Position numbers and translations under genes: made by a program. Of a DNA stretch of 64,000 nt, positions 8,445 through 16,569 are shown piece after piece (position 1 is the stretch's first letter; every line of letters starts with the position of its first letter). The notes under the pieces are model-generated. The model was not told the DNA's origin and searched no databases. It saw only the letters and a program-made list of their open reading frames with translations. This DNA is from Sporosarcina ureae (GTDB lineage Bacteria; Bacillota; Bacilli; Bacillales_A; Planococcaceae), in contig NZ_CP015207.1 in NCBI RefSeq assembly GCF_002101375.1, positions 1,246,001 to 1,310,000 on the forward strand, in the 5' to 3' direction.

Positions 8445-8681
8445 ATGAGTGAAGAGAAAAAAGTATTTACAGAAAAAGATCGTGACAAGGCAGAGGGCGG
8501 TTATATGGATAACCCTGAAAATTTAAAAACTGATAAAGAAAGTATTTATGATATGCATGAAGATATGCAGACCGTAGATGCCATACCATTAGAAGATGTT
8601 CGGATGGAAGAGGAAGAAGAAAGAAATCATCGCGAGACAAAAAATCGTTCATCCAGCGAAGAGAAATTTGATGGAAAATAA
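8445..8681 (+). CDS. Small acidic hydrophilic protein, second of the pair
   Basis: A 78-residue, highly charged protein rich in Glu, Asp and Lys, with no hydrophobic segment and no known motif; probably intrinsically disordered. The AAGGAG ribosome site and ATG are well spaced. It follows the preceding gene directly and is closed by a strong terminator. Such proteins are common in the general-stress regulons of Bacilli, but no function can be assigned. Confidence 0.7.
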   Translation: MSEEKKVFTEKDRDKAEGGYMDNPENLKTDKESIYDMHEDMQTVDAIPLEDVRMEEEEERNHRETKNRSSSEEKFDGK

Positions 8682-8693
8682 TTATATTGCATT

Positions 8694-8739
8694 AAAGACC
8701 ACAGCCTACTCTTGAATGAAGAGCGAGCTGTGGTCTTTT
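8694..8739. terminator. Bidirectional intrinsic terminator
   Basis: Arms AAAGACCACAGC and GCTGTGGTCTTT with an inner CTT/AAG pair. It closes the small-gene pair on the plus strand and could also stop yunC transcripts. Confidence 0.85.
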
Positions 8740-8793
8740 GATTTCATAAGAAACCTTTGATGAAGTAATTCTTTCTTTACTTCAAAATAATTT

Positions 8794-9096
8794 TCATACC
8801 ATTTTCAAAAGTGCTTCTGATCCAATCATACCTGCTGAAATCCCATATTGTTCAGCCTCAAGCGTGACGGATTCCAGCGGGGCTGCGAGCAATTGCTCAA
8901 TCGTTTTTACGCCAACAGCACGACCCGCAACAATTTTGCGATCCGCTAGCACACTATTTAATAGTCCTACATCAAGTGCACCACACATAATATATCCTTT
9001 GTCATTCGAAACTGTAAGTAACGTTGTTTTCGGCAATTTTACCGTGACCGCTTGAAATGACTGTCCATCTATAGATATACTTTGTTGCTCAATCAA
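8794..9096 (-). CDS. yunC: YunC-type DUF1805 protein
   Basis: About 100 residues, with the core KLPKTTLLTVSNDKGYIMCG, ALDVGLLN, IVAGRAVGVKTIEQLL and a final GMIGSEALLKM. All are closely like B. subtilis YunC, a small alpha/beta protein of unknown function. The start chosen is TTG at 9096, because AAAGGGGTGA precedes it by 7 bases and the product then matches YunC in length. An upstream in-frame ATG at 9135 lacks a ribosome site. Single gene. Confidence 0.85.
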   Translation of the reverse strand: MIEQQSISIDGQSFQAVTVKLPKTTLLTVSNDKGYIMCGALDVGLLNSVLADRKIVAGRAVGVKTIEQLLAAPLESVTLEAEQYGISAGMIGSEALLKMV

Positions 9097-9135
9097 GACA
9101 CTCACCCCTTTCTTTATCAGCATATGATAGATCAT

Positions 9136-9423
9136 TTAAAACGTGCGAAATTTTAAAACATCTCACACTCTGCACGACATACTGTATCAAATATACAAAA
9201 TATTTCCCGCCATCTAAGCAGTCTTTTGCATACTAAATAATCGTTATAGATAACCTAATTATGTCTGTTCCAATTCCCTATTTATAATTACTAGTTTTTA
9301 TTAACTGATTTTTTATTAGTAAAATAGATAGATTTTATAACTTTTTATATAGTGTGTTTTTCTTTTTTAAAAGAAATAAGCAACTTAAGTCATGACTTTC
9401 TTTTAAAAAATAACAAAAAATTC
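9136..9423. other. AT-rich intergenic region upstream of glnA
   Basis: About 290 bp of very AT-rich sequence between divergent yunC and glnA. I looked for a GlnR/TnrA operator (TGTNA-N7-TNACA) and found no good match. No open frame or hairpin of note is present. Confidence 0.5.
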
Positions 9424-9452
9424 TTGTAATCTATTCTCCTGACCTTTATTAT
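9424..9452 (+). promoter_or_regulatory. Sigma-A promoter of glnA
   Basis: TTGTAA, 17-bp spacer, TATTAT, about 55 bp upstream of the glnA start. Confidence 0.65.
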
Positions 9453-9506
9453 AGAAAAATGTTGCGAAGTAGATTCGTACCAAACAATCATAAGGAGTGT
9501 GGTCTG

Positions 9507-10841
9507 ATGGAAACCGTAACAAGAGAAGATATTTATCAATTCGTTGAAGAAAACCATGTCAATTTCATTCGTCTTCAGTTTACGGATATTTTTGGCGTAA
9601 TTAAGAATGTAGAGATTCCGATCAGCCAGCTCGAAAAGGCGCTAGACAATAAAATGATGTTTGACGGATCTTCTATCGAAGGTTTTGTAAGGATTGAAGA
9701 ATCAGATATGTTTTTAGTACCTGACTTAGATACATGGATGGTATTTCCATGGCCATCAGGTACAGGAAAAGTAGCGCGCTTAATCTGCGATGTCTATTTG
9801 GCGAATGGTGAACCTTTTTCTGGAGATCCCCGTGGAAATCTAAAACGGCTCATTAAAGAAATGAAAGAGCTTGGATTCACTGATTTCAACTTAGGACCTG
9901 AACCGGAATTCTTTCTTTTTAAACTAGATGCAAATAAACAACCGACAATGGAATTGAATGACCATGGTGATTATTTTGATTTGGCACCCATCGACCTAGG
10001 TGAAAATTGTCGTCGGGATATTGTCTTGGAACTTGAAGAATTAGGATTTGAAGTGGAAGCTTCCCATCATGAAGCAGCGCCAGGACAACATGAAATCGAC
10101 TTTAAATATGCCGATGTATTAACAGCTTGCGATCATATTCAAACCTTTAAACTAGTCGTTAAAACGATAGCGCGTAAACACGGTTTACATGCCACATTTA
10201 TGCCTAAGCCATTATACGGTGTGAGCGGTTCGGGCATGCACTGCAATGTTTCTCTATTTAAAGATGGTGAGAATGTCTTTTTTGACGAAAATGGCGAACG
10301 TCAATTAAGTGAGACTGCTTATCATTTCATGGCAGGGGTGTTGGACCATGTTCGTGGTTTCACCGCCATCACGAACCCTACTGTCAATTCTTATAAACGT
10401 TTGGTACCCGGCTATGAAGCGCCTTGCTACGTCGCTTGGTCCTCACAGAATCGCAGTCCATTGATCCGCATACCCGCATCACGTGGATTGAGTACACGTG
10501 TTGAAGTGCGCTCTGTCGATTCCTCTGCTAATCCCTATTTGGCAATGGCCGTTATATTAAAAGCAGGTCTTGATGGTATTAAGCGCAAGTTGAATCCGCC
10601 AGCCCCTGTTAATCGTAATATTTATGAAATGAAGGCAGATGAGCTTGCGGAAAATAACATTGGGTTATTACCAACAGATCTTGACCATGCGCTCATCGCC
10701 TTATCTGAAGACTTGATTATACAAGACGCACTTGGTTCACATATTTATGCAAACTTTAATGAAGCAAAACAGCAAGAGTGGGAAAGCTACCGAATTACAG
10801 TACATCCATGGGAGCTTGAACGATATATGAAGATGTATTAA
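9507..10841 (+). CDS. glnA: Glutamine synthetase type I (GSI-alpha)
   Basis: Forms glutamine from glutamate, ammonia and ATP in the cytoplasm as a dodecamer. The 444 residues match Bacillus GlnA end to end: [17 protein letters not shown] near 52-68 (including the Arg linked to feedback inhibition in the GSI-alpha type), [24 protein letters not shown], the SGSGMHCN substrate loop, and [12 protein letters not shown] carrying the flap glutamate. There is no adenylylation-site loop. ATG 9507 is chosen over the upstream in-frame ATG at 9459, because AAGGAG lies before it and the family starts there. Unlike B. subtilis, no glnR precedes it and the gene is monocistronic, with its own promoter and terminator. 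Whether the genome has a second glnRA copy is not visible. Confidence 0.96.
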   Translation: METVTREDIYQFVEENHVNFIRLQFTDIFGVIKNVEIPISQLEKALDNKMMFDGSSIEGFVRIEESDMFLVPDLDTWMVFPWPSGTGKVARLICDVYLANGEPFSGDPRGNLKRLIKEMKELGFTDFNLGPEPEFFLFKLDANKQPTMELNDHGDYFDLAPIDLGENCRRDIVLELEELGFEVEASHHEAAPGQHEIDFKYADVLTACDHIQTFKLVVKTIARKHGLHATFMPKPLYGVSGSGMHCNVSLFKDGENVFFDENGERQLSETAYHFMAGVLDHVRGFTAITNPTVNSYKRLVPGYEAPCYVAWSSQNRSPLIRIPASRGLSTRVEVRSVDSSANPYLAMAVILKAGLDGIKRKLNPPAPVNRNIYEMKADELAENNIGLLPTDLDHALIALSEDLIIQDALGSHIYANFNEAKQQEWESYRITVHPWELERYMKMY

Positions 10842-10875
10842 TGTGACTTTACAATAGTAGGATGTACAATAAAGT

Positions 10876-10903
10876 AAACGGCTGTAAATACAGCCGTTTT
10901 TTT
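10876..10903 (+). terminator. Intrinsic terminator of glnA
   Basis: Perfect hairpin AACGGCTGTA / TACAGCCGTT followed by seven T. Confidence 0.92.
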
Positions 10904-10967
10904 GATAGAGAAAATTATGTCGAATGATCTTACTCGATTTACTATAGGAAGATTAGGAGGTTTTATT

Positions 10968-12545
10968 ATGATCACGATTTGGTTTAATGCACTCTTTTAT
11001 ACAATGCAACATGAAGGACATACACTAGACGCTTTACTGACAAAGGATGGCAAAATAGTAGCGACTGGGTCATATAACGAATTAAAAGATTGGGCCGATG
11101 AACAAATTGACTTGCAGGGTGCTTTTGTATACCCGGGGTTTATCGATAACCATATGCACATAATTGGCCAAGGTGAAAAGTTATTACGCCTTGATTTATC
11201 AAACACCACTTCCTCAAAAGACATGATGGAGTTACTCCTGAATGCGTATAAAGATTTGCCAAAGGATGAGTGGTTTATTGGAGAAGGTTGGGATGAGAAT
11301 AATTTTCCTGACAAGAAAATCTTCACACGCTATGAATTGGATGCTGTGACGGATTCACCTATGCTATTAAAACGTACTTGTTGGCATGCCGCTATCGTCA
11401 ATTCAAAGGCGCTGGAACTCGCAGGTATCACAAAAGATACACCTGATCCCGATGATGGTGTCATTGAGCGTGATCATACTGGAGAGCCAACGGGATTATT
11501 GAAAGAAGGCGCTATGCAGCGAGTACTTCAACTTTTACCGAATCCAACAGTGGCCTATGTAACGAAAGCATTGGAAACTTCTGTTGATCATTTACTATCT
11601 GTTGGTTTGACTGGCGTTGTGACCGATGACTTAGGTTACTACGGACACTATCAGACGCCGTTGAAAGCTTTCAATCACGTTCTCGGTGGTAAGCGTAAAT
11701 TCCGTGCTCACTTACTGCGTCATTTTAGCGTATTTCCTGATTTGATGGAAAACAATGCCTTCTATAATGAACCGTGGGTAGAACCTGGCGAAATGAAGTT
11801 CTTTATTGATGGCGCTTTAGGTGGCAGTACCGCGCTCTTAAGTGAGCCTTACTCCGATGAACCCGATAATGTAGGAACAGCTGTATTGACTGATGAAGAG
11901 CTCGAGAACCATGTCAAAACAGCAAGATACTATGGGGAAGCTGTCGCCATACATGTGATTGGCGATTTAGCAGTTGAAAGAGCACTAGATGTCATAGAAA
12001 AGTATCCTGCTCCAGTTGGCAAGAAAGATCGGTTTATACATGTCATTTTATTACGTGATGATTTAGTGGAGCGGATGCAAAGGCTTCCCATTGTTATAGA
12101 TATACAGCCTGCTTTCGTTCCTTCTGATTTCCCTTGGGTTAGAGACCGACTTGGTGAAGATCGGCTTGACTGGGCGTATGCATGGAAGAAACTTCTAACT
12201 AAAGGTTTTATTTGTGGCGGGGGATCAGATGCTCCTATTGAAGACCCAAATCCTTTGTTAGGAATACACGCTGCGATCACAAGAAGATTGAGTTTTGAAC
12301 AGCATGAAGGGTATTTGCCAGATGAAAAACTTAATCGCTATGAGGCAGTACAATTATTTACTTCGGGTGCAGCGGCTACTATAGGTAAAGCTAATTCACG
12401 TGGAAAGATTTCCGTTGGATTTGACGCAGACTTCACTGTCTTAAAAGAAGATCTCTTCACCGTAGAAGTGGATCGAATAGCTGAAGTACAAGTAGAGAAG
12501 ACTATAGTCGCTGGTGAAGTTATGTATACATCGAATACACGATAA
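10968..12545 (+). CDS. YtcJ-like amidohydrolase
   Basis: A 525-residue metal-dependent hydrolase of the Amidohydro_3 (YtcJ) family. The N-terminal beta domain (TIWFNALFYT...DGKIVATG) leads to PGFIDNHMHI with the metal-binding HxH at 62/64. A KFFIDGALGGSTALL motif sits mid-protein, and GGGSDAPIEDPNPLLGI carries the catalytic aspartate near residue 420. A typical amidohydrolase tail (GKISVGFDADFTVL) closes it. The family acts on exocyclic amides or imidates; the substrate is unknown. The start at 10968 follows AGGAGG by 7 bases; upstream in-frame codons overlap the glnA terminator. A probable sigma-B promoter for the next gene lies directly after its stop. Confidence 0.9.
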   Translation: MITIWFNALFYTMQHEGHTLDALLTKDGKIVATGSYNELKDWADEQIDLQGAFVYPGFIDNHMHIIGQGEKLLRLDLSNTTSSKDMMELLLNAYKDLPKDEWFIGEGWDENNFPDKKIFTRYELDAVTDSPMLLKRTCWHAAIVNSKALELAGITKDTPDPDDGVIERDHTGEPTGLLKEGAMQRVLQLLPNPTVAYVTKALETSVDHLLSVGLTGVVTDDLGYYGHYQTPLKAFNHVLGGKRKFRAHLLRHFSVFPDLMENNAFYNEPWVEPGEMKFFIDGALGGSTALLSEPYSDEPDNVGTAVLTDEELENHVKTARYYGEAVAIHVIGDLAVERALDVIEKYPAPVGKKDRFIHVILLRDDLVERMQRLPIVIDIQPAFVPSDFPWVRDRLGEDRLDWAYAWKKLLTKGFICGGGSDAPIEDPNPLLGIHAAITRRLSFEQHEGYLPDEKLNRYEAVQLFTSGAAATIGKANSRGKISVGFDADFTVLKEDLFTVEVDRIAEVQVEKTIVAGEVMYTSNTR

Positions 12546-12547
12546 CT

Positions 12548-12572
12548 GTTTAGTAAGTAGCGAAAGGGGAAA
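12548..12572 (+). promoter_or_regulatory. Sigma-B-type promoter of tspO
   Basis: GTTTAG, 13-bp spacer, GGGAAA, starting 3 bp after the amidohydrolase stop and ending 24 bp before the tspO start. Confidence 0.55.
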
Positions 12573-12596
12573 ACTTTCTAAAAAGGAGGTTTTTCT

Positions 12597-13082
12597 TTGG
12601 AATTGCTAAAAGTACAAAGTGAACTGGATTGGAAGAAGCTAACGCGTAACGTTTTGATTCCCGTCGTCGGTGGATCGATTATCGGATATCTTGCCAACCG
12701 CAATACACAAGAACAGTATGCTAAATTGGAGAAACCTTCATTTTCTCCTCCAAGCGCTGTATTCCCGATTGCTTGGACGACTTTATACACGATGATGGGT
12801 GTAGCGAATTACCGCGTAGAAATGAAGCAGGGCACAAAAGCTGCTCCTCCTTTGTATGATATTCAATTAGGTCTTAATTTTCTTTGGTCCTTCCTATTCT
12901 TCAAGTGGAATTTACGAGGTACTGCACTGATCGAGATGACGATTATGTTAGGGGCAATTGCTATGACAGCTTATGAATTCAATAAAACTGATCGTACCGC
13001 AGGCGCATTAATGGTCCCGTATATCGGATGGGTCATGTTCGCACTAGTATTGAATTATTCTACGTGGAAATTAAATAAGTGA
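12597..13082 (+). CDS. tspO: TspO/MBR family tryptophan-rich sensory protein
   Basis: A 161-residue membrane protein with five hydrophobic helices. The family signatures are present: KPSFSPPSAVFPIAWTTLY near residue 48 and LNFLWSFLFFKWNLRG near residue 98, rich in Trp/Phe and proline. Bacterial TspO binds and degrades or senses tetrapyrroles and is linked to oxidative or salt stress. It starts with TTG behind AAAGGAGG at 7 bases. A sigma-B-type promoter sits immediately upstream and a bidirectional terminator follows. Confidence 0.93.
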   Translation: MELLKVQSELDWKKLTRNVLIPVVGGSIIGYLANRNTQEQYAKLEKPSFSPPSAVFPIAWTTLYTMMGVANYRVEMKQGTKAAPPLYDIQLGLNFLWSFLFFKWNLRGTALIEMTIMLGAIAMTAYEFNKTDRTAGALMVPYIGWVMFALVLNYSTWKLNK

Positions 13083-13086
13083 AACA

Positions 13087-13123
13087 GAAAAATGTCCCTG
13101 CCACTTCCGGCTGGGACATTTTT
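13087..13123. terminator. Bidirectional terminator between tspO and a TM2-like gene
   Basis: Arms AAAAATGTCCC and GGGACATTTTT with an inner GCC/GGC pair and a 6-base loop. Confidence 0.9.
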
Positions 13124-13350
13124 CATTGTTGATTATAATTCATACGCTTTGCAGTCTTATAGGCATCATACATTCCCCAAATCCATACAATGGGATAGGT
13201 AATCAATCCGATACCTACAAACATGAGTAGACCATTGATTCCTTGCAAGATAATAAGTAAAACCCCTTTAAGGATTTGTCCATTATATATTTGACCGACG
13301 CCAGTCCAGAAAAAACTTAGCACGGCGGCAATACCTGGATGCTTAAACAT
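13123..13350 (-). CDS. Small two-helix membrane protein (TM2-like)
   Basis: A 75-residue protein with two hydrophobic segments (about residues 7-20 and 27-60). The pattern PGIAAVLSFFWTGVGQIYNGQ...GVLLI...YPIVWIWGMYDAYKTAKRMN is typical of small Bacillus TM2/DUF5683-like proteins: a GxGQ(I/F)YNGQ turn and a WxWGxYDAY end. Function unknown. An AAAGGGGAGATGAC ribosome site precedes the ATG. The stop overlaps the shared terminator. Confidence 0.75.
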   Translation of the reverse strand: MFKHPGIAAVLSFFWTGVGQIYNGQILKGVLLIILQGINGLLMFVGIGLITYPIVWIWGMYDAYKTAKRMNYNQQ

Positions 13351-13429
13351 GTCATCTCCCCTTTCTGGCTGTTACATCTATCCTACAGTACACAGAAAGG
13401 GAATGACAAGATGTTTGCTATATATCTTT

Positions 13430-14410
13430 TTAGAAACGGTCTTTATCCAACTGATCACCCTTAACTTCTACGTCCCCTTCTTTTTCAAAGTGTACTTCTT
13501 CACGCTTCACTGTTTCGTGAATTGTTTCATTCTCTACAACCTCACGTTTCTTGAGTATGATTTCTTCCGTTACAACTGGCTTCTTTGTTACTTCCACTTG
13601 TTCTTCAGTAATCGGAATACGAATTGTCTCGTCATCTTCCCTGAATGCTGCAGCTTCATTGCCGTAGCGTCCTTCAAGACCAGCTCCCCCATCTACAACA
13701 GGTCTACGTTCGATCGTCACTTCATCGTGTGAAACGCTGACATCTACTGATCTAGGTTCTTCCACTACTTCTTTTTCAACACGGATTTCTCCACGCTGTG
13801 TTTCATGCTTATCCACTTGAAGACGTTCTTCGTGTAAGCGTAAACGTTCTTCATCTGTATCTGTACCAGAGAAAGCATGTTCGCTTGTATGAAGTCCAGA
13901 ATCTATGTCTCGATTGTGATGGTTGAGTCTTTGATCAGGAAGCGTTTGATTCAATCTGAATGCCGGATCTCCGCCATTCAATTCTTGGTCTGTTACACTC
14001 AAACCGTTTGCTCCAAGATTCACGTCTGTACTTTTTCCATCTCTACCATAGAACTCGGTGTTGTTCATATAATGGCGATTTGCTTCACCGGAATCAACAT
14101 ATAGCAACATTCCACCCTGTTCGATTTGCTCATAGTATTTTACTGTGTCTTCTGTTCCAAACTCCAGGCTATCTACCATACGACGTACATGGTCTTCTCC
14201 GGATACAAAGCCCATAAAGCGATCCCACCATGAATCGTCTGCTGATTTAATTTCTGCATCTGTACGACTTCTAAGCATAGTTAGTTGATCTTCATTTTTT
14301 ACAACTACATAAATATCGTCTTCAGGCCATCCTTCTTTTTTTAGCTCATCTAGACGGTTCACCAATTCTGTTTCATTAAAGTACATTCCAATATATCTAT
14401 TCTTACCCAT
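13430..14410 (-). CDS. General stress protein with YflT-like and YsnF/AvaK (DUF2382) domains
   Basis: A 326-residue soluble protein. Residues 1-105 (IGMYFNETELVNRLDELKKEG..., VVKNEDQL, SWWDRFMGF) resemble the general stress protein 17M/YflT domain. A polar linker follows. From about residue 190 on, charged repeats (RLHEERLQVDK, RGEIRVEKEVVEE, IRIPITEEQVEVTKKPVV, REVVENETIHETVKREEV) are the DUF2382 domain of B. subtilis YsnF and cyanobacterial AvaK. Biochemistry is unknown; YflT and YsnF belong to the sigma-B regulon. Here a sigma-B-type promoter lies about 65 bp upstream, and the ribosome site is AGGAGGAG. Single gene. Confidence 0.88.
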   Translation of the reverse strand: MGKNRYIGMYFNETELVNRLDELKKEGWPEDDIYVVVKNEDQLTMLRSRTDAEIKSADDSWWDRFMGFVSGEDHVRRMVDSLEFGTEDTVKYYEQIEQGGMLLYVDSGEANRHYMNNTEFYGRDGKSTDVNLGANGLSVTDQELNGGDPAFRLNQTLPDQRLNHHNRDIDSGLHTSEHAFSGTDTDEERLRLHEERLQVDKHETQRGEIRVEKEVVEEPRSVDVSVSHDEVTIERRPVVDGGAGLEGRYGNEAAAFREDDETIRIPITEEQVEVTKKPVVTEEIILKKREVVENETIHETVKREEVHFEKEGDVEVKGDQLDKDRF

Positions 14411-14473
14411 ATAAATCTCCTCCTAGTGTTGTAGTAAATTATTTAGAACTCTTATATCGTCGTGTTGATACAT

Positions 14474-14499
14474 TTACCCCAGTTTTTTAAAATAGAAAC
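14474..14499 (-). promoter_or_regulatory. Sigma-B-type promoter of the YsnF-like gene
   Basis: Minus strand GTTTCT, 14-bp spacer, GGGTAA, in front of a gene family known to be sigma-B dependent. Confidence 0.6.
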
Positions 14500-14571
14500 C
14501 TTTTCATTAAATTATTTATGGGATGTATAAATTTTTGCTAGTAAGGAATGCTGATAAAAAGGAGTGATGTC

Positions 14572-14979
14572 ATGCTGGAATTAGATACGCCAATTGAAGG
14601 CAAATTAGCTTGTTTTGGGACTTTACGGGATAAAGTGGATCAGCACGGGTATCATTTTGGTGGTGGCTGGGATTATCATAAAGGTAGTTTCGATTCCATC
14701 CTTCATAGGGAAGCCGGAGAAACCATTTACTTACGTGTACCCTTTGAAGTCCATGACGGCGAACTTGATGATTTCAACACATCCATTAAATTCAAAAAGC
14801 CATACGTGATCAAACATGTGGTCAATACGGGGCTAGATCCTGACTCAAGTTCTTTAATAAGTGGTTCACTCAATCAATTCCAGGAACCATTAGATCGCGA
14901 TGCAGAAATCCGTGATAAGAGTCGTTGGGAAATTGCCGGTGAACTAGCAATTGAAGAAATACTACAGTATTTGGAATGA
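14572..14979 (+). CDS. YugN-like protein
   Basis: A 135-residue soluble protein that fits the YugN-like family: GTLRDKVDQHGYHFGGGWDYHKGSFDSIL, then EAGETIYLRVPFEVHDGEL, then a C-terminal RWEIAGELAIEEILQYLE helix. The role is unknown; B. subtilis YugN lies near potassium-channel and glucose-6-phosphate isomerase genes. The ATG at 14572 follows AAGGAGTGATGTC; an earlier in-frame ATG at 14548 lies on the ribosome site itself. It is divergent from the YsnF-like gene and ends at a terminator. Confidence 0.75.
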   Translation: MLELDTPIEGKLACFGTLRDKVDQHGYHFGGGWDYHKGSFDSILHREAGETIYLRVPFEVHDGELDDFNTSIKFKKPYVIKHVVNTGLDPDSSSLISGSLNQFQEPLDRDAEIRDKSRWEIAGELAIEEILQYLE

Positions 14980-14980
14980 A

Positions 14981-15023
14981 AAAGAGGATCTTCTCGCCGG
15001 CTTTGGCTGAAGATCCTTTTCTC
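14981..15023 (+). terminator. Intrinsic terminator of the yugN-like gene
   Basis: Arms GAGGATCTTC and GAAGATCCTTTT starting right after the stop codon, ending in TTTTCTC. Confidence 0.8.
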
Positions 15024-15140
15024 ATCCGCCACTTCGGCAAATAACAGTAATTCTTCTGTACTTATAGACGCTATTTTCATGCAAACCCTTCACTTTACTT
15101 GTTTAATTTAGCGTTCCCTGTTGGTCGTCGCTAAAACTAT

Positions 15141-15482
15141 TCAGCTACTTGCTTCATTTTCAAAGTACAATTCCTTATGCAGGCCACAACCTGGATTGAA
15201 GTTCTTCTTACAAGAAGGACATTGATAGGAGCTATGAAAGTATTCGTTAATCGTTAGTTCATGACCGCACGTACCACAAAGTATTGCTTTCTTGTCAAAT
15301 TGACTAGCCGGCCAAACTGCGTGATGATCGCAACCTGTTTCTTCATGGCATACGTGACATGGGAAATAGGTATCGCAACAATAGAACTTGATGGCAATTC
15401 GGTCTGTTTCTGCTGTGTAATGAATGCAGCGCGTTTCATCATCTACTAACAACCCCCGAACTTCATGATGGTGTTTTTTCAT
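15141..15482 (-). CDS. CHY zinc-finger protein
   Basis: A 113-residue zinc protein of the CHY type: VRGLLVDDETRCIHY, then CCDTYFPCHVCHEETGCDHH, a CGTCGH pair, and YQCPSCKKNFNPGCGLH. The ten or more Cys/His pairs match three zinc sites. In eukaryotes CHY domains occur in Hot13 and RCHY1; the bacterial stand-alone form is uncharacterised. Its ribosome site is AGGAGTGG. It is probably a separate unit from the gene upstream, because a terminator separates them. Confidence 0.88.
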   Translation of the reverse strand: MKKHHHEVRGLLVDDETRCIHYTAETDRIAIKFYCCDTYFPCHVCHEETGCDHHAVWPASQFDKKAILCGTCGHELTINEYFHSSYQCPSCKKNFNPGCGLHKELYFENEASS

Positions 15483-15542
15483 TTAACCACTCCTCGTATA
15501 GTAGTAAGAGCTCTTTCCGAACGAATATCTAGTATGCATGAT

Positions 15543-15591
15543 AAAAAGACATCTCAACAACCGTAAGTTTACGACTACTGAGACGTCTTAT
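15543..15591 (-). terminator. Intrinsic terminator of the YcgG-like gene
   Basis: Minus strand AAGACGTCTCAGTAGTCG... pairs with ...TGAGATGTCTT, followed by five T; starts 3 bp past the stop. Confidence 0.82.
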
Positions 15592-15593
15592 GT

Positions 15594-16325
15594 CTACATA
15601 TCCTTATGAGTAAATGGACACTTTCCTGTAAGTGGCACGCTGTCATCGCCGATAAAAAACTGTTTCCATTCGTTATGTGTTGGGTCTCCATAGTGGCTAA
15701 TGTCCGGATGCTTTGGTAGGTCATCCCATAACTCTACACGTTCACGAACTTTCTCTCGCGAGTTAATTCCACCTTTTTCTGTACCTGTTAGGCCTTTGAA
15801 AATCTTGCGTGGCTGAAACCCGATGACCATTGCGTTTCCTAGATCTCGTGTCTTCCGTTGCTTATAGGCCGGTGCATTCCCGAAAGCAAAAATCGGTTCA
15901 CCTTGGAAATGGAAATCCCACAGATAATGATCGGGATCCCGTGGTGCTTCAGCAGGCCATTGTTCTTTATCTTCTGTATGTAAATACTGCAAAATATCCC
16001 AAAACTGCTGTCGATACTCTTCTATTGTTCCCTCTTTTTCAAAGGGTTCAACAAATACAAACAGACCATGGCGCTTATGCTTTGGATTTTCGAATAGTGT
16101 CAAAAAGGCTTCCAATGCCTGTGGCAAGTTCGACCAGTCATCTTGAGACACATAGGCGTATCGTAGTTCACCCTTATTTTCGCCAGCCATTCCAAAATAG
16201 CATGGAAATGTTTTATCGGTCACGATAGTATGAAAGGTCTGATATTCTCTAAGTAACCATTCTGGTAAATCATTACGTTCTGCAAAGTCTTCCTTTGTTA
16301 ATAAAGCGTTTGACGTTTGAATCAA
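15594..16325 (-). CDS. YqcI/YcgG family protein (GntA-like)
   Basis: A 243-residue protein of the YqcI/YcgG family. Conserved features: FPCYFGMAGE near residue 40, LPQALEAFLTLF, YLWDFHFQGEPIFAFGNAPAY in the middle, and a CPFTHK end with Cys236. One branch of this family is the heme-dependent N-hydroxylase GntA of guanitoxin biosynthesis, in which the CPF element is conserved. No other guanitoxin genes are nearby, so the reaction here is open. A possible sigma-B promoter (GTTAAA-N12-GGGTAA) lies about 40 bp upstream. Confidence 0.85.
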   Translation of the reverse strand: MIQTSNALLTKEDFAERNDLPEWLLREYQTFHTIVTDKTFPCYFGMAGENKGELRYAYVSQDDWSNLPQALEAFLTLFENPKHKRHGLFVFVEPFEKEGTIEEYRQQFWDILQYLHTEDKEQWPAEAPRDPDHYLWDFHFQGEPIFAFGNAPAYKQRKTRDLGNAMVIGFQPRKIFKGLTGTEKGGINSREKVRERVELWDDLPKHPDISHYGDPTHNEWKQFFIGDDSVPLTGKCPFTHKDM

Positions 16326-16363
16326 CGTTTCATCCCCCTCTAACTTACTATGTTGTATATCCT

Positions 16364-16387
16364 TTACCCTGTTGTTTACAATTTAAC
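16364..16387 (-). promoter_or_regulatory. Possible sigma-B promoter of the YcgG-like gene
   Basis: Minus strand GTTAAA, 12-bp spacer, GGGTAA. Shorter spacer and two mismatches make it weaker than the others. Confidence 0.4.
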
Positions 16388-16529
16388 ACATATGTATTTC
16401 GAATATAGGTTTCGTCAGTAGGAACCTATATAGTATATAGAAGACAATAAGGCATTATGAGTAGTAAATTCACTTTCATTTCCGTACTATTTGATTCAAT
16501 ACAGTTGAATAGGTATCTACATTCCACCT

Positions 16530-16569
16530 AAAAAACACCTTATCGATTTCATTCGACAAGGTGTTTTTT
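16530..16569 (-). terminator. Intrinsic terminator after the AhpD-like gene
   Basis: Arms AAAACACCTTGTCGA and TCGATAAGGTGTTTT, with T-runs on both sides; it abuts the stop codon. Confidence 0.9.

Noticed and set aside
13349..13732. 127-codon plus-strand frame opposite the YsnF-like gene
   Set aside because: Shadow of the repetitive charged DUF2382 coding sequence; no translation signals.
14874..15080. 68-codon minus-strand frame over the yugN-like end
   Set aside because: Overlaps a terminator and the antisense of a better-supported gene.
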